The notes: generated from the sequence alone by a model not told the origin. Numbered from the stretch's first letter, positions 50,137-60,406 are shown. The stretch is DNA of 64,000 nt from Acidiferrum sp963764675 (GCA_963764675.1 CAVXTQ010000001.1:642791-706790), one strand, 5' to 3'. Numbers and translations are program-made.

Positions 50137-51714
50137 ATGAAGCTGCCCAACTATGTAGCCGGTCAATGGCAAGAAGGCACAGGAACCGGCGAGGCCCTGA
50201 TCGATCCGGTCACCGGAGACGAATTGGCCCGGATTTCTTCGCAGGGCATCGACGTGAATGCCGCGCTCGCGTTTGCGCGCTCCCAAGGAGGCGCAGCCCT
50301 TCGCCGGGTGACCTATCGCGAGCGCGCCGACCTGTTGGCAAAGATCGCCGACGTGCTGACCGCCAATCGCGACGAATACTTCCGGATTTCTCTCCTCAAC
50401 TCCGGCACAACGCAGGCCGACGCGTCGTTTGACGTGGACGGCGCAATCTACACGGTCAAGTACTACGCAAAAATTGGCCGGGCCCTCGAAAGCGGCCGAA
50501 TGCTGAAGGAAGGCGCGGGAATTCCGCTGTCAAAAACCGATGTGTTTGCGGCGCAGCATTTTCTGACGCCAACTACAGGCGCGGCGATCTTCATCAATGC
50601 ATTTAATTTCCCCGCGTGGGGCTTCTGCGAGAAGGCTGCGCCCGCCCTGCTATCCGGCGTTCCGGTCGTGATCAAACCCGCTTCGCCGACTGCCTGGCTG
50701 ACCCACCGAATGGTAGAAGACGTCGTGAAAGCCGGGATCCTGCCGCCGGGCGGAATTTCGATTGTGTGTGGCTCCGCTAGGGATCTATTGGATCATGTGC
50801 GCGAAGGCGACATCATTTCGTTCACCGGATCAGCCGAAACGGCTGCGCGCATTCGCTCCAGCCCGGCGGTGGTCCGCCGGTCCGTTCGCGTAAATATCGA
50901 AGCCGACAGCATCAATTCCGCCATCCTCGGACCAGACGCCGCGCCTGGAACCGCCGTGTTCGACCTCCTGGTCAAAGAGGTAGTGCGAGAGATGACCCTC
51001 AAAGCTGGACAAAAATGCACCGCGATCCGCCGCGTGTTGGTTCCGCGTCAACACCTCAAAGCCATAGGCGATGCGATCGCCGCACGCCTAAGCGCCATGA
51101 AGGTCGGCAATCCCCGCAACGCAGAAGTAAGAGTCGGACCCGTTGTGAACAAAGCGCAGCAGGCCGCCTGCCTGGAAGGCATCAAACAGCTAAAAGCAGA
51201 ATGCTCGGTTGTATATGGTGGAGACGAAAAGTTTCAGCCCGTCGATGCCGATCCGCAGAAATCCGCCTTCGTGCAGCCAACGCTGCTTTCTTGCGAGAAT
51301 GGACTCAACGCAAAGTTCGTTCACGATGTCGAGGTGTTCGGGCCAGCAGCGACGCTGGTGGCCTACGACGGCACAGAGGATCTAGTAGCCATCGCGCGCC
51401 GCGGCTTAGGCTCGCTGGTCGCCTCTGTTTTTTCCGACGATCCAGCGTTCGTGCAGCAAGTCGTCCTTGGAATCGGCGACCTGCACGGCCGCATCATGCT
51501 CGTGGACTCAGCAGTCGGCGCGCAGCACACCGGCCACGGAAACGTGATGCCCAGTTGCTTGCACGGCGGCCCAGGAAGGGCAGGTGGCGGTGAAGAACTC
51601 GCCGGGCTGCGCGCTCTGCTGCTCTATCATCGGCGATTTGTCGTGCAGGGCCCGCCCAAGTCGATTGCCGGTTTGGCCGAGCAATCGTCGGACGCGAGTC
51701 TCTTGTATTCCTAG
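50137..51714 (+). CDS. boxD: 3,4-dehydroadipyl-CoA semialdehyde dehydrogenase BoxD
   Basis: NADP-dependent aldehyde dehydrogenase (PaaZ-like group) that oxidises the BoxC product to 3,4-dehydroadipyl-CoA. 525 residues, matching known BoxD lengths. Blocks: KLPNYVAGQWQEGTG N-terminus, ALLSGVPVVIKPASPTAWLT, FTGSAETA (cofactor region), GQKCTAIRRVLVP with the catalytic Cys, and EVFGPAATLVAYD. ATG 50137 is chosen because AGGAG lies seven bases upstream and it starts at the family N-terminus; the frame is open upstream to 50047 into the control region. Confidence 0.92.
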   Translation: MKLPNYVAGQWQEGTGTGEALIDPVTGDELARISSQGIDVNAALAFARSQGGAALRRVTYRERADLLAKIADVLTANRDEYFRISLLNSGTTQADASFDVDGAIYTVKYYAKIGRALESGRMLKEGAGIPLSKTDVFAAQHFLTPTTGAAIFINAFNFPAWGFCEKAAPALLSGVPVVIKPASPTAWLTHRMVEDVVKAGILPPGGISIVCGSARDLLDHVREGDIISFTGSAETAARIRSSPAVVRRSVRVNIEADSINSAILGPDAAPGTAVFDLLVKEVVREMTLKAGQKCTAIRRVLVPRQHLKAIGDAIAARLSAMKVGNPRNAEVRVGPVVNKAQQAACLEGIKQLKAECSVVYGGDEKFQPVDADPQKSAFVQPTLLSCENGLNAKFVHDVEVFGPAATLVAYDGTEDLVAIARRGLGSLVASVFSDDPAFVQQVVLGIGDLHGRIMLVDSAVGAQHTGHGNVMPSCLHGGPGRAGGGEELAGLRALLLYHRRFVVQGPPKSIAGLAEQSSDASLLYS

Positions 51715-51791
51715 AACAAACCCCAAAAGCATTCCTTCAATGTAGCGGCCGCCGATCGTGGCGTGCGCTTTTTTCGGCAACTCGTGCCCGA

Positions 51792-53408
51792 TCACCGGTA
51801 GTTCGGGGGATGCACGGACTGATCCATGCCCATACAGGTTTGCCCGCCCTTCGCAACATTCACGCTAATCAACCGCGGCGACTGCGACGCGAAAGCCTCT
51901 TTCAGCGCGGGTTCGAGATCCTCGGGCCGGTCCACCTCGTGCGCCGTCATCCCATAACCCTGCGCAATCTTGACCATGTCGATCGCAGGAATGTCCATGC
52001 CGGGAACATTGCGGCCAACGTTGGTGAAGTCGCAGAAGCCCTTCAAGGCGGAATAGTCGGAATTCCTAACGACGATGAAGATCACCGGCGCGTCATATTG
52101 AACCGCGCTCCACAGCGTCTGAATCGAGTATTGGATGGAGCCATCGCCCACCGGGCACACGACCCGGCGATCTTTGTGCGCGAGCTGTAGCCCGACCGCC
52201 GCAGGAACACCAAAGCCCAAGATTCCAGTACGCACGGAGTAAAACGAGCCTGGTCGATCCAGTTGAACGTAGCGGTCAAGATCGCCCTTGGACGACGGAC
52301 ATTCCTCGCAAATCACCGCGTTCGCCGGCATCAATCGGTTCAAGACGCTGAACAAATACGCCGGCGTAATCGGATGCTCAGGTTTGGGCTCCGCCGCCTT
52401 CACTGCGAGGGACACGGCGCTCCGCGATTTCGCTTTCGCGTGCGCGCGGAGGTACTCGGCAGCAGCGGCCAGGTTGCCCACGATGCTGGTTCCCGCCAAT
52501 GCCGCCGACGCATCGAGGGGCGAATTAGTGATTTGGAAGAGCTTGGTTCCAGGTCGAATCGGATCGCCGGGCACGTACGCGTAATACAGAAAAATCGGCG
52601 CGCCCAGCACCACGACGGTATCGTATGCGGCCAATTGATTCGCGAGCGGCTGCTGCGCCGGCAGCAGCCCGCCTCGGAAGAGCGGGTGCGTTCGCGGGAA
52701 CGTCCACCGCGATGGAATCGGCTCCTGATACACGTCGGCGTTCAGATGTTCAGCGAGCGCGATGACCGCATGCCACCCGCGATCCTCTTCGATCTGTGCG
52801 CCCACGACGAGAGCCGGATTCGCCGTCGAATCGAGCGCGCGAACTACAGCGTCGAGTCCAGCAGGGTCGGGCATCACCGTCTGACTCACTTCGCGAGAAA
52901 CCACCGGCGCGCACGGATGAGTCCAATCATCCATCGGAATGGAGATAAACACAGGTCCCATCGGCGGCTGCATCGCCAGGTGATACCCGCGAGCAATGGC
53001 CGCCGGCACATCCTCCGCCCGCAGCGGCTCGCAGGCCCATTTCACGTAAGGCTTAACCACATCAACCGCGCGGCTGACGAGAAAGGGTTCTGCCAGTACT
53101 TGCCGGCGGTCTTGCTGGCCCGTGGTCACGACCAAAGGCGCGTGGCAGTACGCCGCGTCGATGAACGCGGAGAGGCCGTTGCCGGCGCTCGCGATCGAGT
53201 GCAGATTTACAAACGCTGCTTTTCCCTTGGCCATCGCATATCCAAGGGCCATGCCGGCAGCGGAGCGCTCGTGCAGCGCGAGGACGTAACGGAAATCAGC
53301 CGGCAGGTCGCGCAGAAACGGCAATTCCGTCGAGCCGGGATTGCCGAAGATTACCGTCATCCCCAAGTCGCGTAAGACTTGATATGTGACTTCGCGTACG
53401 GTGCTCAA
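51792..53408 (-). CDS. mdlC: benzoylformate decarboxylase-like thiamine-diphosphate enzyme
   Basis: 538-residue ThDP decarboxylase. Residue numbering matches P. putida benzoylformate decarboxylase over the N-terminal half: Ser26 in GNPGSTE, Glu47 in ALHER and His70 in NLHS are all conserved. The fourth key residue, His281 of the Pseudomonas enzyme (YHQY), appears as Tyr276 here (LYYAYVPG). ThDP motif region GDGSIQYSIQTLWSAVQYDAP is intact. It would turn benzoylformate into benzaldehyde; the His-to-Tyr change may alter substrate or rate, so the gene symbol is provisional. Cotranscribed with lysR (gap one base) and the ligase. Confidence 0.8.
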   Translation of the reverse strand: MSTVREVTYQVLRDLGMTVIFGNPGSTELPFLRDLPADFRYVLALHERSAAGMALGYAMAKGKAAFVNLHSIASAGNGLSAFIDAAYCHAPLVVTTGQQDRRQVLAEPFLVSRAVDVVKPYVKWACEPLRAEDVPAAIARGYHLAMQPPMGPVFISIPMDDWTHPCAPVVSREVSQTVMPDPAGLDAVVRALDSTANPALVVGAQIEEDRGWHAVIALAEHLNADVYQEPIPSRWTFPRTHPLFRGGLLPAQQPLANQLAAYDTVVVLGAPIFLYYAYVPGDPIRPGTKLFQITNSPLDASAALAGTSIVGNLAAAAEYLRAHAKAKSRSAVSLAVKAAEPKPEHPITPAYLFSVLNRLMPANAVICEECPSSKGDLDRYVQLDRPGSFYSVRTGILGFGVPAAVGLQLAHKDRRVVCPVGDGSIQYSIQTLWSAVQYDAPVIFIVVRNSDYSALKGFCDFTNVGRNVPGMDIPAIDMVKIAQGYGMTAHEVDRPEDLEPALKEAFASQSPRLISVNVAKGGQTCMGMDQSVHPPNYR

Positions 53409-53409
53409 T

Positions 53410-54324
53410 TCAGGCGATCTCTTTGTGTGAAGTTAGCCGGAAGACCCGGCGCACGGATTCCAGAAAGTCTAGAATGGCCGAAGACTCTTCGCTTTTTCGC
53501 CACGCCATGTAGACCTCGATTTTTGCCTCCGGCTCGTTCAGTCGCACCGACGCAAGTTCCAAACCGGAAACCGAGCGGTTCACGATCGCTCCAGCCCCGA
53601 TGAAAATCGCTTTGCCCGATGCGACCATCACGGCGCCGGCTTCTTCGTGGGCCTCCACATGCGACACCGCCAAGTGCGGCGTGAAACCTTGCCGGCTGTA
53701 CAAACCCAGAATCTTGTCATAGAGCCCGGTGGAGAAATTTCGGTCGAAAATAATCAAGGGTTCATCGGCGATGTTCTTGAGTTTCAAAGACCGGCGCTTC
53801 GCGAGGTGGTGTGTCTTGGGGAGCACCACGACGAACTCTTCTTCGAATACCAGCTCGCAATCCAAATTCAATTGATCGACGGGCGGCCTTAGAAACCCGA
53901 TGTCGATTATGCCTTTCTGTAGAGCTTCATTCTGATGGCTGGAGAAAATATCCTTGCATTCGACCTCGATCGAGGGCCTGCGCTTGCGATGTTCGAATAC
54001 CACTTTGCTGACGGCTCCCCCCAGCCCGGAGGCGATGCCGATTCGAACAACTCCAGATTCTCCCTTTTGTGCGTGCCGCGCAGCCTCCGATGCGTGACCC
54101 GCCTGCACGATCAACTTTCTGGCTTGCTCCAAAAACACGTGTCCCGCTTTGGTTAGCTCCACGCGCCGCTTGTTGCGCACCAGCAGCGTGACGCCCAGAT
54201 CTTCCTCCAATGTCCGGATCTGGCGGCTTAGAGGCGGCTGCGCGATGTGCAATTGCTCCGCAGCCTTCCTGAAGTTGAGGTATTCCGCAACGGCGATGAA
54301 GTATCGAACGTGACGCAGTTCCAC
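53410..54324 (-). CDS. LysR family transcriptional regulator
   Basis: 304 residues. Winged helix-turn-helix at the N-terminus (MELRHVRYFIAVAEYLNFRKAAEQL ... QPPLSRQIRTLEEDLG), followed by a two-lobed effector domain (GVVRIGIASGLGG ...). The sequence resembles the BenM/CatM-type group that responds to aromatic acids or muconate, but that is weak. It sits between the benzoate-CoA ligase gene (11-base gap) and the decarboxylase gene (one base), so it is expressed with them, an unusual place for a LysR gene, which is normally divergent. Confidence 0.88.
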   Translation of the reverse strand: MELRHVRYFIAVAEYLNFRKAAEQLHIAQPPLSRQIRTLEEDLGVTLLVRNKRRVELTKAGHVFLEQARKLIVQAGHASEAARHAQKGESGVVRIGIASGLGGAVSKVVFEHRKRRPSIEVECKDIFSSHQNEALQKGIIDIGFLRPPVDQLNLDCELVFEEEFVVVLPKTHHLAKRRSLKLKNIADEPLIIFDRNFSTGLYDKILGLYSRQGFTPHLAVSHVEAHEEAGAVMVASGKAIFIGAGAIVNRSVSGLELASVRLNEPEAKIEVYMAWRKSEESSAILDFLESVRRVFRLTSHKEIA

Positions 54325-54335
54325 GGTGCCTTATT

Positions 54336-55925
54336 CTATACCCGCTGACGACCCGCAGAGTCTCTTTGCCGGTCTTGCAACTCGCGCAACTTAAACCGCT
54401 GCAGTTTCCCCGTAGCCGTCTTGGGAATTTCGGGCAGGAACTCGATCCACCGCGGCCGCTTGTAGCCACCCACTTTTTGCGCTACCCATTCTTGAAGATC
54501 GCGGGCGAGTTGTTCTTCCGGCCCGGACTCTGCGTTCACCACCACGTAGGCCGCCGGCTTGGTGAGTCCGTCCTCATCATCGCGAGCAACCACCGCAGCT
54601 TCGCGGACGGCAGGGTGTGCGATAAGCGCACTCTCCACCTCCGCCGGGCTCAGCCACATGCCGTTCACCTTAAACAGATCGTTGGACCGTCCCGCATACC
54701 AGAAATAGCCGTCGGCATCCTGAAAGTATTTGTCTCCACTATGAAACCAGTGTCCCGCAAAGGTCTCCTTGCTTTTTTCATGCTGATTCCAATACCCGGC
54801 GCACGTCGAGTCGCCTTTGACCAGAAGATCGCCGATTTCGTTGGGAGCCACTGGATTGCCATTTTCGTCCACGATCTTCGCCTCATACCCGGGAATGATT
54901 TTTCCGCTGGACCCGGGCCGCGCGTCACCCGGGCGATTGGCGATGACCATCTGCAACGTTTCCGTGGATCCCAAAGAGTCCAGAATCTCGACGCCAAAGC
55001 GTCGTTTGAAACGTTCAAATAGTGGAGCCGGGAGGCTCTCTCCGGCGGAGATAGCGTTGCGCACGCTCGAGAAATCAAACTCTCGCCCATCCGCGCGCGT
55101 GTGCGCCAGCAGCGCCGCGTAGTTTGTTGGCACAGAAAAGAAAAGCGTCGGCCGGTAACGCTCGACATCGGCGAAAATTGCCTCGGGTGTCGGCCGCGCC
55201 GGCGTGAGAATCGTCGTGGCACCGCAGCCAAGAGGGAAGTACCCGGTGTTCCCGAGTCCGTACGCAAAAAACAGTTTCGCGACGCTATAGCAGCGATCGC
55301 GCTCATTCATCTGCAAAATACCCTTGGCATACAACTCCGAGCACACCACCATGTCGTGATGGAGGTGCACGCAGCCCTTGGACATGCCAGTGCTCCCCGA
55401 AGAATAAAGCCAGAAAGCGGCATCATCTTTGCTCGTAGCCTCGGCTACGAGTTCCGGGGACGCCTCATCCATCAACTCCCGCAAGCACAGTCGACCCAGC
55501 GCCGGCTCTCCAACGACCACGACATCGCGCAGGTGCCGCAGCCGGTCGCGCGGAATCTGCGCCAGTTGCGGCAGCAAGCTCTCGCTCACCACTGCCACAC
55601 GCGCCCGGCAATCGTTGAGCATGTGTTCGCACTCGCCGAGCCGGGCGGATGGATTCACGGGTACGGCGACCGCGCCGATCTTGATCGCGCCGAAGAAGCA
55701 GTACAGGAATTCGGGCCTGTCCGTAAGCAACAGCAGTACGCGTTCTTCCAGCCGCACGCCCAGATTGCGAAGGGAATTGCCGGCGCGATTGGTCCGCTCC
55801 AATAGTTGCTGGTAGCTTACCTTTTCGTCACCACACTCGATCGCGGTCTTATGTCCGCGCCCTTCTAGGACGTTACGATCAACGAAGTAGGTAGCGACAT
55901 TGAATGTTTCAGGAAGAGCGATCAA
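54336..55925 (-). CDS. benzoate-CoA ligase (4-hydroxybenzoate-CoA ligase-like)
   Basis: Adenylate-forming ligase that activates benzoate or a substituted benzoate to the CoA thioester with ATP. Family blocks: LPETFNVATYFVDRNVLEGRG, VLLLLTDRPEFLYCFFGAIK, AMP-binding YSSGSTGMSKGCVH, YWNQHEKSKETFAGHWFHSGD and the A10 lysine in PKTATGKLQRFKL. From TTG 55925 it is 529 residues, the usual size, with GAGGAAGG about 11 bases upstream; GTG 55967 is an alternative, and the frame is open to 56096. First gene of the ligase-lysR-mdlC unit. Substrate (benzoate or 4-hydroxybenzoate) cannot be told from sequence. Confidence 0.9.
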   Translation of the reverse strand: MIALPETFNVATYFVDRNVLEGRGHKTAIECGDEKVSYQQLLERTNRAGNSLRNLGVRLEERVLLLLTDRPEFLYCFFGAIKIGAVAVPVNPSARLGECEHMLNDCRARVAVVSESLLPQLAQIPRDRLRHLRDVVVVGEPALGRLCLRELMDEASPELVAEATSKDDAAFWLYSSGSTGMSKGCVHLHHDMVVCSELYAKGILQMNERDRCYSVAKLFFAYGLGNTGYFPLGCGATTILTPARPTPEAIFADVERYRPTLFFSVPTNYAALLAHTRADGREFDFSSVRNAISAGESLPAPLFERFKRRFGVEILDSLGSTETLQMVIANRPGDARPGSSGKIIPGYEAKIVDENGNPVAPNEIGDLLVKGDSTCAGYWNQHEKSKETFAGHWFHSGDKYFQDADGYFWYAGRSNDLFKVNGMWLSPAEVESALIAHPAVREAAVVARDDEDGLTKPAAYVVVNAESGPEEQLARDLQEWVAQKVGGYKRPRWIEFLPEIPKTATGKLQRFKLRELQDRQRDSAGRQRV

Positions 55926-56478
55926 GAGTTCTGCGACCTTCCTCTGCTCGCATCGAAACCTGGGCACGAGTTTCTGTGAAAACGCGCCGGAGTATAACAC
56001 GGCAAAAATGGCGCCCCTTTTGCGTCCGCCAGTCGCTGCGCATTCCGTTTCTTCAGCGGATCTGCTCAGGCGCGCCGCTTCTCTCATCCCTTTCATCGCG
56101 CCGTTGGCGCAATTCGTTCACAACGCTGCATGTTCTTTCATTTCCCGGCTCGCGAACTGCGCGCAGCCGCAAAGCTCGCGAGACCGTTGGGCGATTATCA
56201 GAAATACCTTTTCGGTATCACGCTTTTTCGAAACATGTATTGGACAGTTTTTCCCTTCGAAACCATGCTCAGCGAAATTGTTGATCGTTCCGATTGGTCT
56301 TTTGCGGGGTGCGAGCCGTTCATGATCCTCGCTATTGCACAAAAAGCGTCGAGGGCCTTGTCGAGGTAGCAAGTTTTCGTGCGCGTCCCCTGGGACGCGC
56401 ATGAGGGACATCGAGTCGGGGGAGTCGTACAAACTGGCGTTCCATAGGCATTCGAGCCAAGAACAAGAGGAGAGGCCC
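55926..56478. other. 553-base divergent intergenic region, no gene seen
   Basis: Between the benzoate-CoA ligase gene (minus) and the second receptor (plus). It carries the extended -10 promoter described separately and TGCA words at 56127 and 56338. A 79-codon plus-strand ORF at 56130 lacks a convincing start or family and is not called. Confidence 0.4.
55991..55999 (-). promoter_or_regulatory. extended -10 promoter for the ligase unit
   Basis: On the minus strand TGTTATACT, an extended -10 (TGnTATACT), lies about 66 bases upstream of the proposed TTG start. The -35 position holds only AAGGGG, so reliance on the extended -10 or an activator such as the downstream LysR is plausible. Confidence 0.4.
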
Positions 56479-59400
56479 ATGAGACTTCGTTCGACGCTGA
56501 TTGTTTTCGTGATTCTGATGATGGCCGCGTGTCTTACTCCGCGTGCCGCGGCGCAGGTGGGCGCAAGCTCTGCCCAACTAAACGGCGGTGTCCACGACGA
56601 AAGCGGAGGCGCCGTCGCGAAGACCACCGTGATCGCGCGCGAAACGGAAACCAACCGCACGTATACCGCCGTCACCAACGACAACGGGTTGTTCGTTCTT
56701 CCCAATTTGCCGCCAGGCCACTACGAGCTCGTCACCGAGGCTCCAGGATTCGCCAGGTCAACACAAACAGGCATCGTCCTGACTGTCGGCCAGGTCGCCA
56801 CGGTCGACATCATCGTCAAAGTCGCGGCCAGCACGGAGCGCGTCACCGTCACCACCGAGGTTCCTCCCGTCGAGCCAACGCGCACCGAAGTCAGCAACGT
56901 GATCAGCTCCAACCAGATTCAGTCTCTCCCGATCAGCGGACGCCTCTTCACCGACTTCGCTCTTTTGACCCCCGGCGTCACTACCGGCCGCACCAGTTTG
57001 CAGTCCACCATCACGGAGGCGGAAGTCACGCGCATCTCCTTCGGCGGCATGCGCGACCTCAGCAACATGGTCACCGTGGACGGCGCCGACACCGTCAATA
57101 CCGCCACGGGTTCGCAGCGCGGCACTCCTTCCCAGGAAGCTGTCAGCGAATTCCGCGTGGTCAACAACAGCTTCGGAGCGGAGCAAGGCCGCGCCATGGG
57201 CGGCATCGTCAACATCATCACGAAGTCCGGAACCAACGATATGCACGGCTCGGTCTACGACTACATCGAGAACAGCGCGGTGAATGCCCGCGCTCTGTTG
57301 CAGCCCGACCCTATCCCAGACACCCTTCGTCAGAATCAGTTCGGCGCCACATTCGGCGGCCCCATCAAGAAGGACAAGACATTTTTCTTCTTGAACTATG
57401 AGGGGCAGCGCCGCGCGGAAGCCCCCATTCAGTCCCCGGAGCTCCTGAACAACCTGGCTTTGATCAACGCCGCCAAAGCGATCCTGGGGATCGCTCCCGA
57501 GAGCACGAACGGCCTGAAGACTAATGACACCGACAAGGGACTCGTCAAACTCGATCATCAGATCAGCAAGAACAATCGCCTGTCCGTGCGTTACAACATT
57601 GAAGATGCCCGCAATTTGAACGTCCTGGTCGGCGACACTCTGGACGGCGGCGGCATCGGCGCTCCCAGCAGCGGCCACAACAATTTCTTGCGCGACCAGG
57701 CGCTGGTCGGCACACTCTCCACCCAAATCTCGCCCACCCTGATAAACACATTCTTGGCCCAATACGCGCGGCGCCACTCGAACTTCCCGGGTGTTACCGG
57801 CCAGCCCAACCTCGATCTTCCCAACTCTCTCCTCATGGGCCACAACTTCGGCGTCTTCGACGCCACCTATGAGAGCCGCGGGCAGTTTGCCGACTCGCTC
57901 TACTGGGTCAAGGGCTCGCACCTCGCCAAGTTCGGCGTGGACTACAACCACGTCAACGATCACATCATCTGGCCGGGGTTCTCTCCGATGCGCATCGTGC
58001 TGCCTGGTATCAACTGCCTGGTGGATTTCGCGAACTATGTCGGCTCGCTGAAGGGCATCCCTGCCTCTCAATACCTCACATCGAATTTTGCGGAAGGCCC
58101 GTGTCCGCTCGCTCTCGGCCCTCAAAACGCGACGCTGCCTCCATTTCCAGTAACTCCTGGTCCCAACCCTGCCGACCCGGACAACGGCGTGCCCGTCGTG
58201 TTTTGGCCTTCTCCGCTCGGGACGGCCGACAATTCCGTCATTAACGGCACCATTCCGCCGCCCGTCAATACCAACTGGCAGGCTGCCTATCCCGCATCCG
58301 CCACGCCCAACTACTTCTCGGACATCACCCACGCCTACTACGGATTCTTCGCGCAGGATCAGTGGCGGCTCACTCCGAAGCTCACCCTGAACTACGGCTT
58401 GCGGTGGGACTTTGAAAAGGGGCTCGAAGACGAGATCAACACCGACTACAAAGGCTTTCAGCCTCGAGTCGGCATAGCCTATCAGCCCGGATAAGCACAC
58501 CGTCATCCGTGCCGGCTTTGGCATTTTCGACGACCGCTACAACCTCTCCTTCTTCTTCGTGACCCATCCCCAGCGGGCAGTCACGTACTGCATAGACCCT
58601 GCTTGTTCGCAGACCTATGCGTTCCCCGGCATTCGCACGGGCGGGTTAAACGGCACCTACTCTTTGAGCCAGTTGCCATTCATCCCCGGTACGAATCCGT
58701 TTGGCCCAGAACCCGCGGACGCGGCGGCAAATTTGATTCGCTTCGGCACCTATCAGCCGGTACAGATGATTACCAACCTGGCCGCCGGCGAGGTCTCCCC
58801 GGTGGGCGACGGAACCATCGAACGCAACAGCAAAATTCCGTACTCCGAGCAAGGCAGCCTTGAGATCGACCGCGAAATAGGGCACGGCATGGTCCTCAAC
58901 GTCGGCTACCTCTTCGTTTCCGCTCACCATCAGGTCCGTGCGGAAAACTTGAACGTCTGCCCGGTAGGTGGCGCCACCACCGGATTGTTTACCTGCGCTC
59001 CAGCGCCCCCTCCGCTGCCTGGCTTCCCCGCAGGCAAAGCGAACTTCAGCGGCATCCTGGTTCCCGTCGGCTTGATCTATTACACCGACAACAGCGGCAA
59101 CAGCGTCTACCATGGCGGAACGATCTCGCTCACGCAGCGCGTCGGACAGTATTTCCGCCTCAATGCCAACTACACCTTCTCGAAGACGCTGGACGATGGC
59201 ACCTTCACCACCTTCGTCAGCACCCCGCAGGACCTCTACGACCGCGCCGCCGAGCGCGCCAACTCCAACCAGGACGTGCGCAATCGCTTCGTGGCCAACT
59301 TCACCGCCGACGGCCCGAAGGGTACGTTCCTGCGCCACACCGAGCTGAGCGGCATCATCACCCTCCAGGGCGCGCGTCCCTTCACCGAGTTCGTCGGCTT

Positions 59401-59800
59401 CGACGCCAATGGCGATACCAATCCCGTAACCGACCGCGTCGGCGATGCGGCCCGCAACACCTACTGGGGTGACAAGCTGCAAACCGTGGATCTCCGCATC
59501 TTGCAGTACTTCAAGTTCCACGAAAGGCAGCGGATCGACGTAGCGTTGGATATCTTCGACGCCTTGAATCGCCCCAACGTCAACGAGGTAACCTCGGTGT
59601 ACGGCACCTACAACTTCTGCGGTGGCGCCGTTCCCACACGTTATAAGGATGCCGCTTCGCTGGCCATCCAGACCGACCCGAACTCCTTCATCGGCAGCTG
59701 CCCGGCGGCCGGGCCGCCGTTCCCGAATCCGAACTTCGGCGCGCCCAGGACCATGTTCAACCCGCGGCAATTCCAACTGTCGCTCAAATATTCGTTCTAA
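56479..59800 (+). CDS. second Oar-like TonB-dependent receptor, one frameshift
   Basis: Same class as the receptor at 3.5 kb. Signal peptide MRLRSTLIVFVILMMAACLT, regulatory Ig domain (LNGGVHDESGGAVAKTTVIA; FVLPNLPPGHYELVTEAPGF), plug (DGADTVNTATGS; GRAMGGIVNIITKSGTND) and barrel ending in RQFQLSLKYSF. The frame breaks at 58489-58490, where an extra G produces GIAYQPG-stop; removing it gives YQPDKHTVIRAGFGIFDDRY and the frame runs to 59800, about 1106 residues. AGGAG about 9 bases before ATG 56479. A terminator follows. It may serve the aromatic island next to it, but proximity is the only evidence. Confidence 0.9.
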
Positions 59801-59814
59801 CGGATCGAGACACA

Positions 59815-59853
59815 AAAAGGGCAGTTCGGCTCTTTGCGCCGGACTGCCCTTTT
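59815..59853 (+). terminator. rho-independent terminator after the second receptor
   Basis: GGGCAGTTCGGC pairs with GCCGGACTGCCC (one G-T wobble), 7-base loop TCTTTGC, flanked by A-run and followed by TTTTCC. It starts 15 bases after the receptor stop codon. Confidence 0.9.
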
Positions 59854-60204
59854 CCTCTTTGCTCTCGACTAGACTGTTCGCGCACTCACTAGGACCAGTC
59901 ACCCCGCCACGACTGCCCTTCAGTCTGCAATTCTTCCCGTTCCCTGCATAATACTTAACCAATTCATACTTTCCTGCTATTCTCTCCCGTGTACGCCGAA
60001 TCTCAGCCTCGTACGTTTACCAAGAGTTTCGAAGGGCCTCCCCCAACCGCCGAGATTCCCCCTGGTTACTCTCACGAGTCACTGCGAAGGGGAAGTCACC
60101 GAACCCCTCCAACCAAGCCCTTTCCCTTCAATGGCTTCCGAAGCTGCGCGCGCACACTGGCATCCGCAACTCTTTTGTCTTCAATAATATCCTTCACAAC
60201 TCCC

Positions 60205-60229
60205 TGTACACCCCGGGGGGTACCCCCCA
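60205..60229. repeat. C/G-rich near-palindrome, copy 2
   Basis: TGTACACCCCGGGGGG-TACCCCCC; on the other strand it contains CCCCCGGGGTGTACA, identical to the motif at 18585-18609. Confidence 0.4.
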
Positions 60230-60406
60230 AAGCGAACATTCGGCGAAGTCCGCACGTTGGACTACGGCGGAGTCCACAAAGACTCCGGTGCCGGAGACGG
60301 TTCGTCCCGAGCCCACGAGGAACGCGCAATTGCCTGGTCCGAAAGGGAGGGATTTGCAGAACACGGGATGATTGTACGGAGTACAGAAGGGAAGGGACAG
60401 ACTGTC

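Larger units (their letters stand above)
59801..60406. other. intergenic region after the second receptor
   Basis: 606 bases containing the receptor terminator (59815-59853), the second GTACACCCCGGGG-type motif (60205-60229) and otherwise nothing I can support. A 144-codon ORF at 59989 has Pro/Arg-rich content without family or start signals and is taken as non-coding. Confidence 0.45.

Noticed and set aside
56130..56369. 79-codon ORF upstream of the second receptor
   Set aside because: No ribosome-binding site, no homologous pattern, lies in a promoter region.
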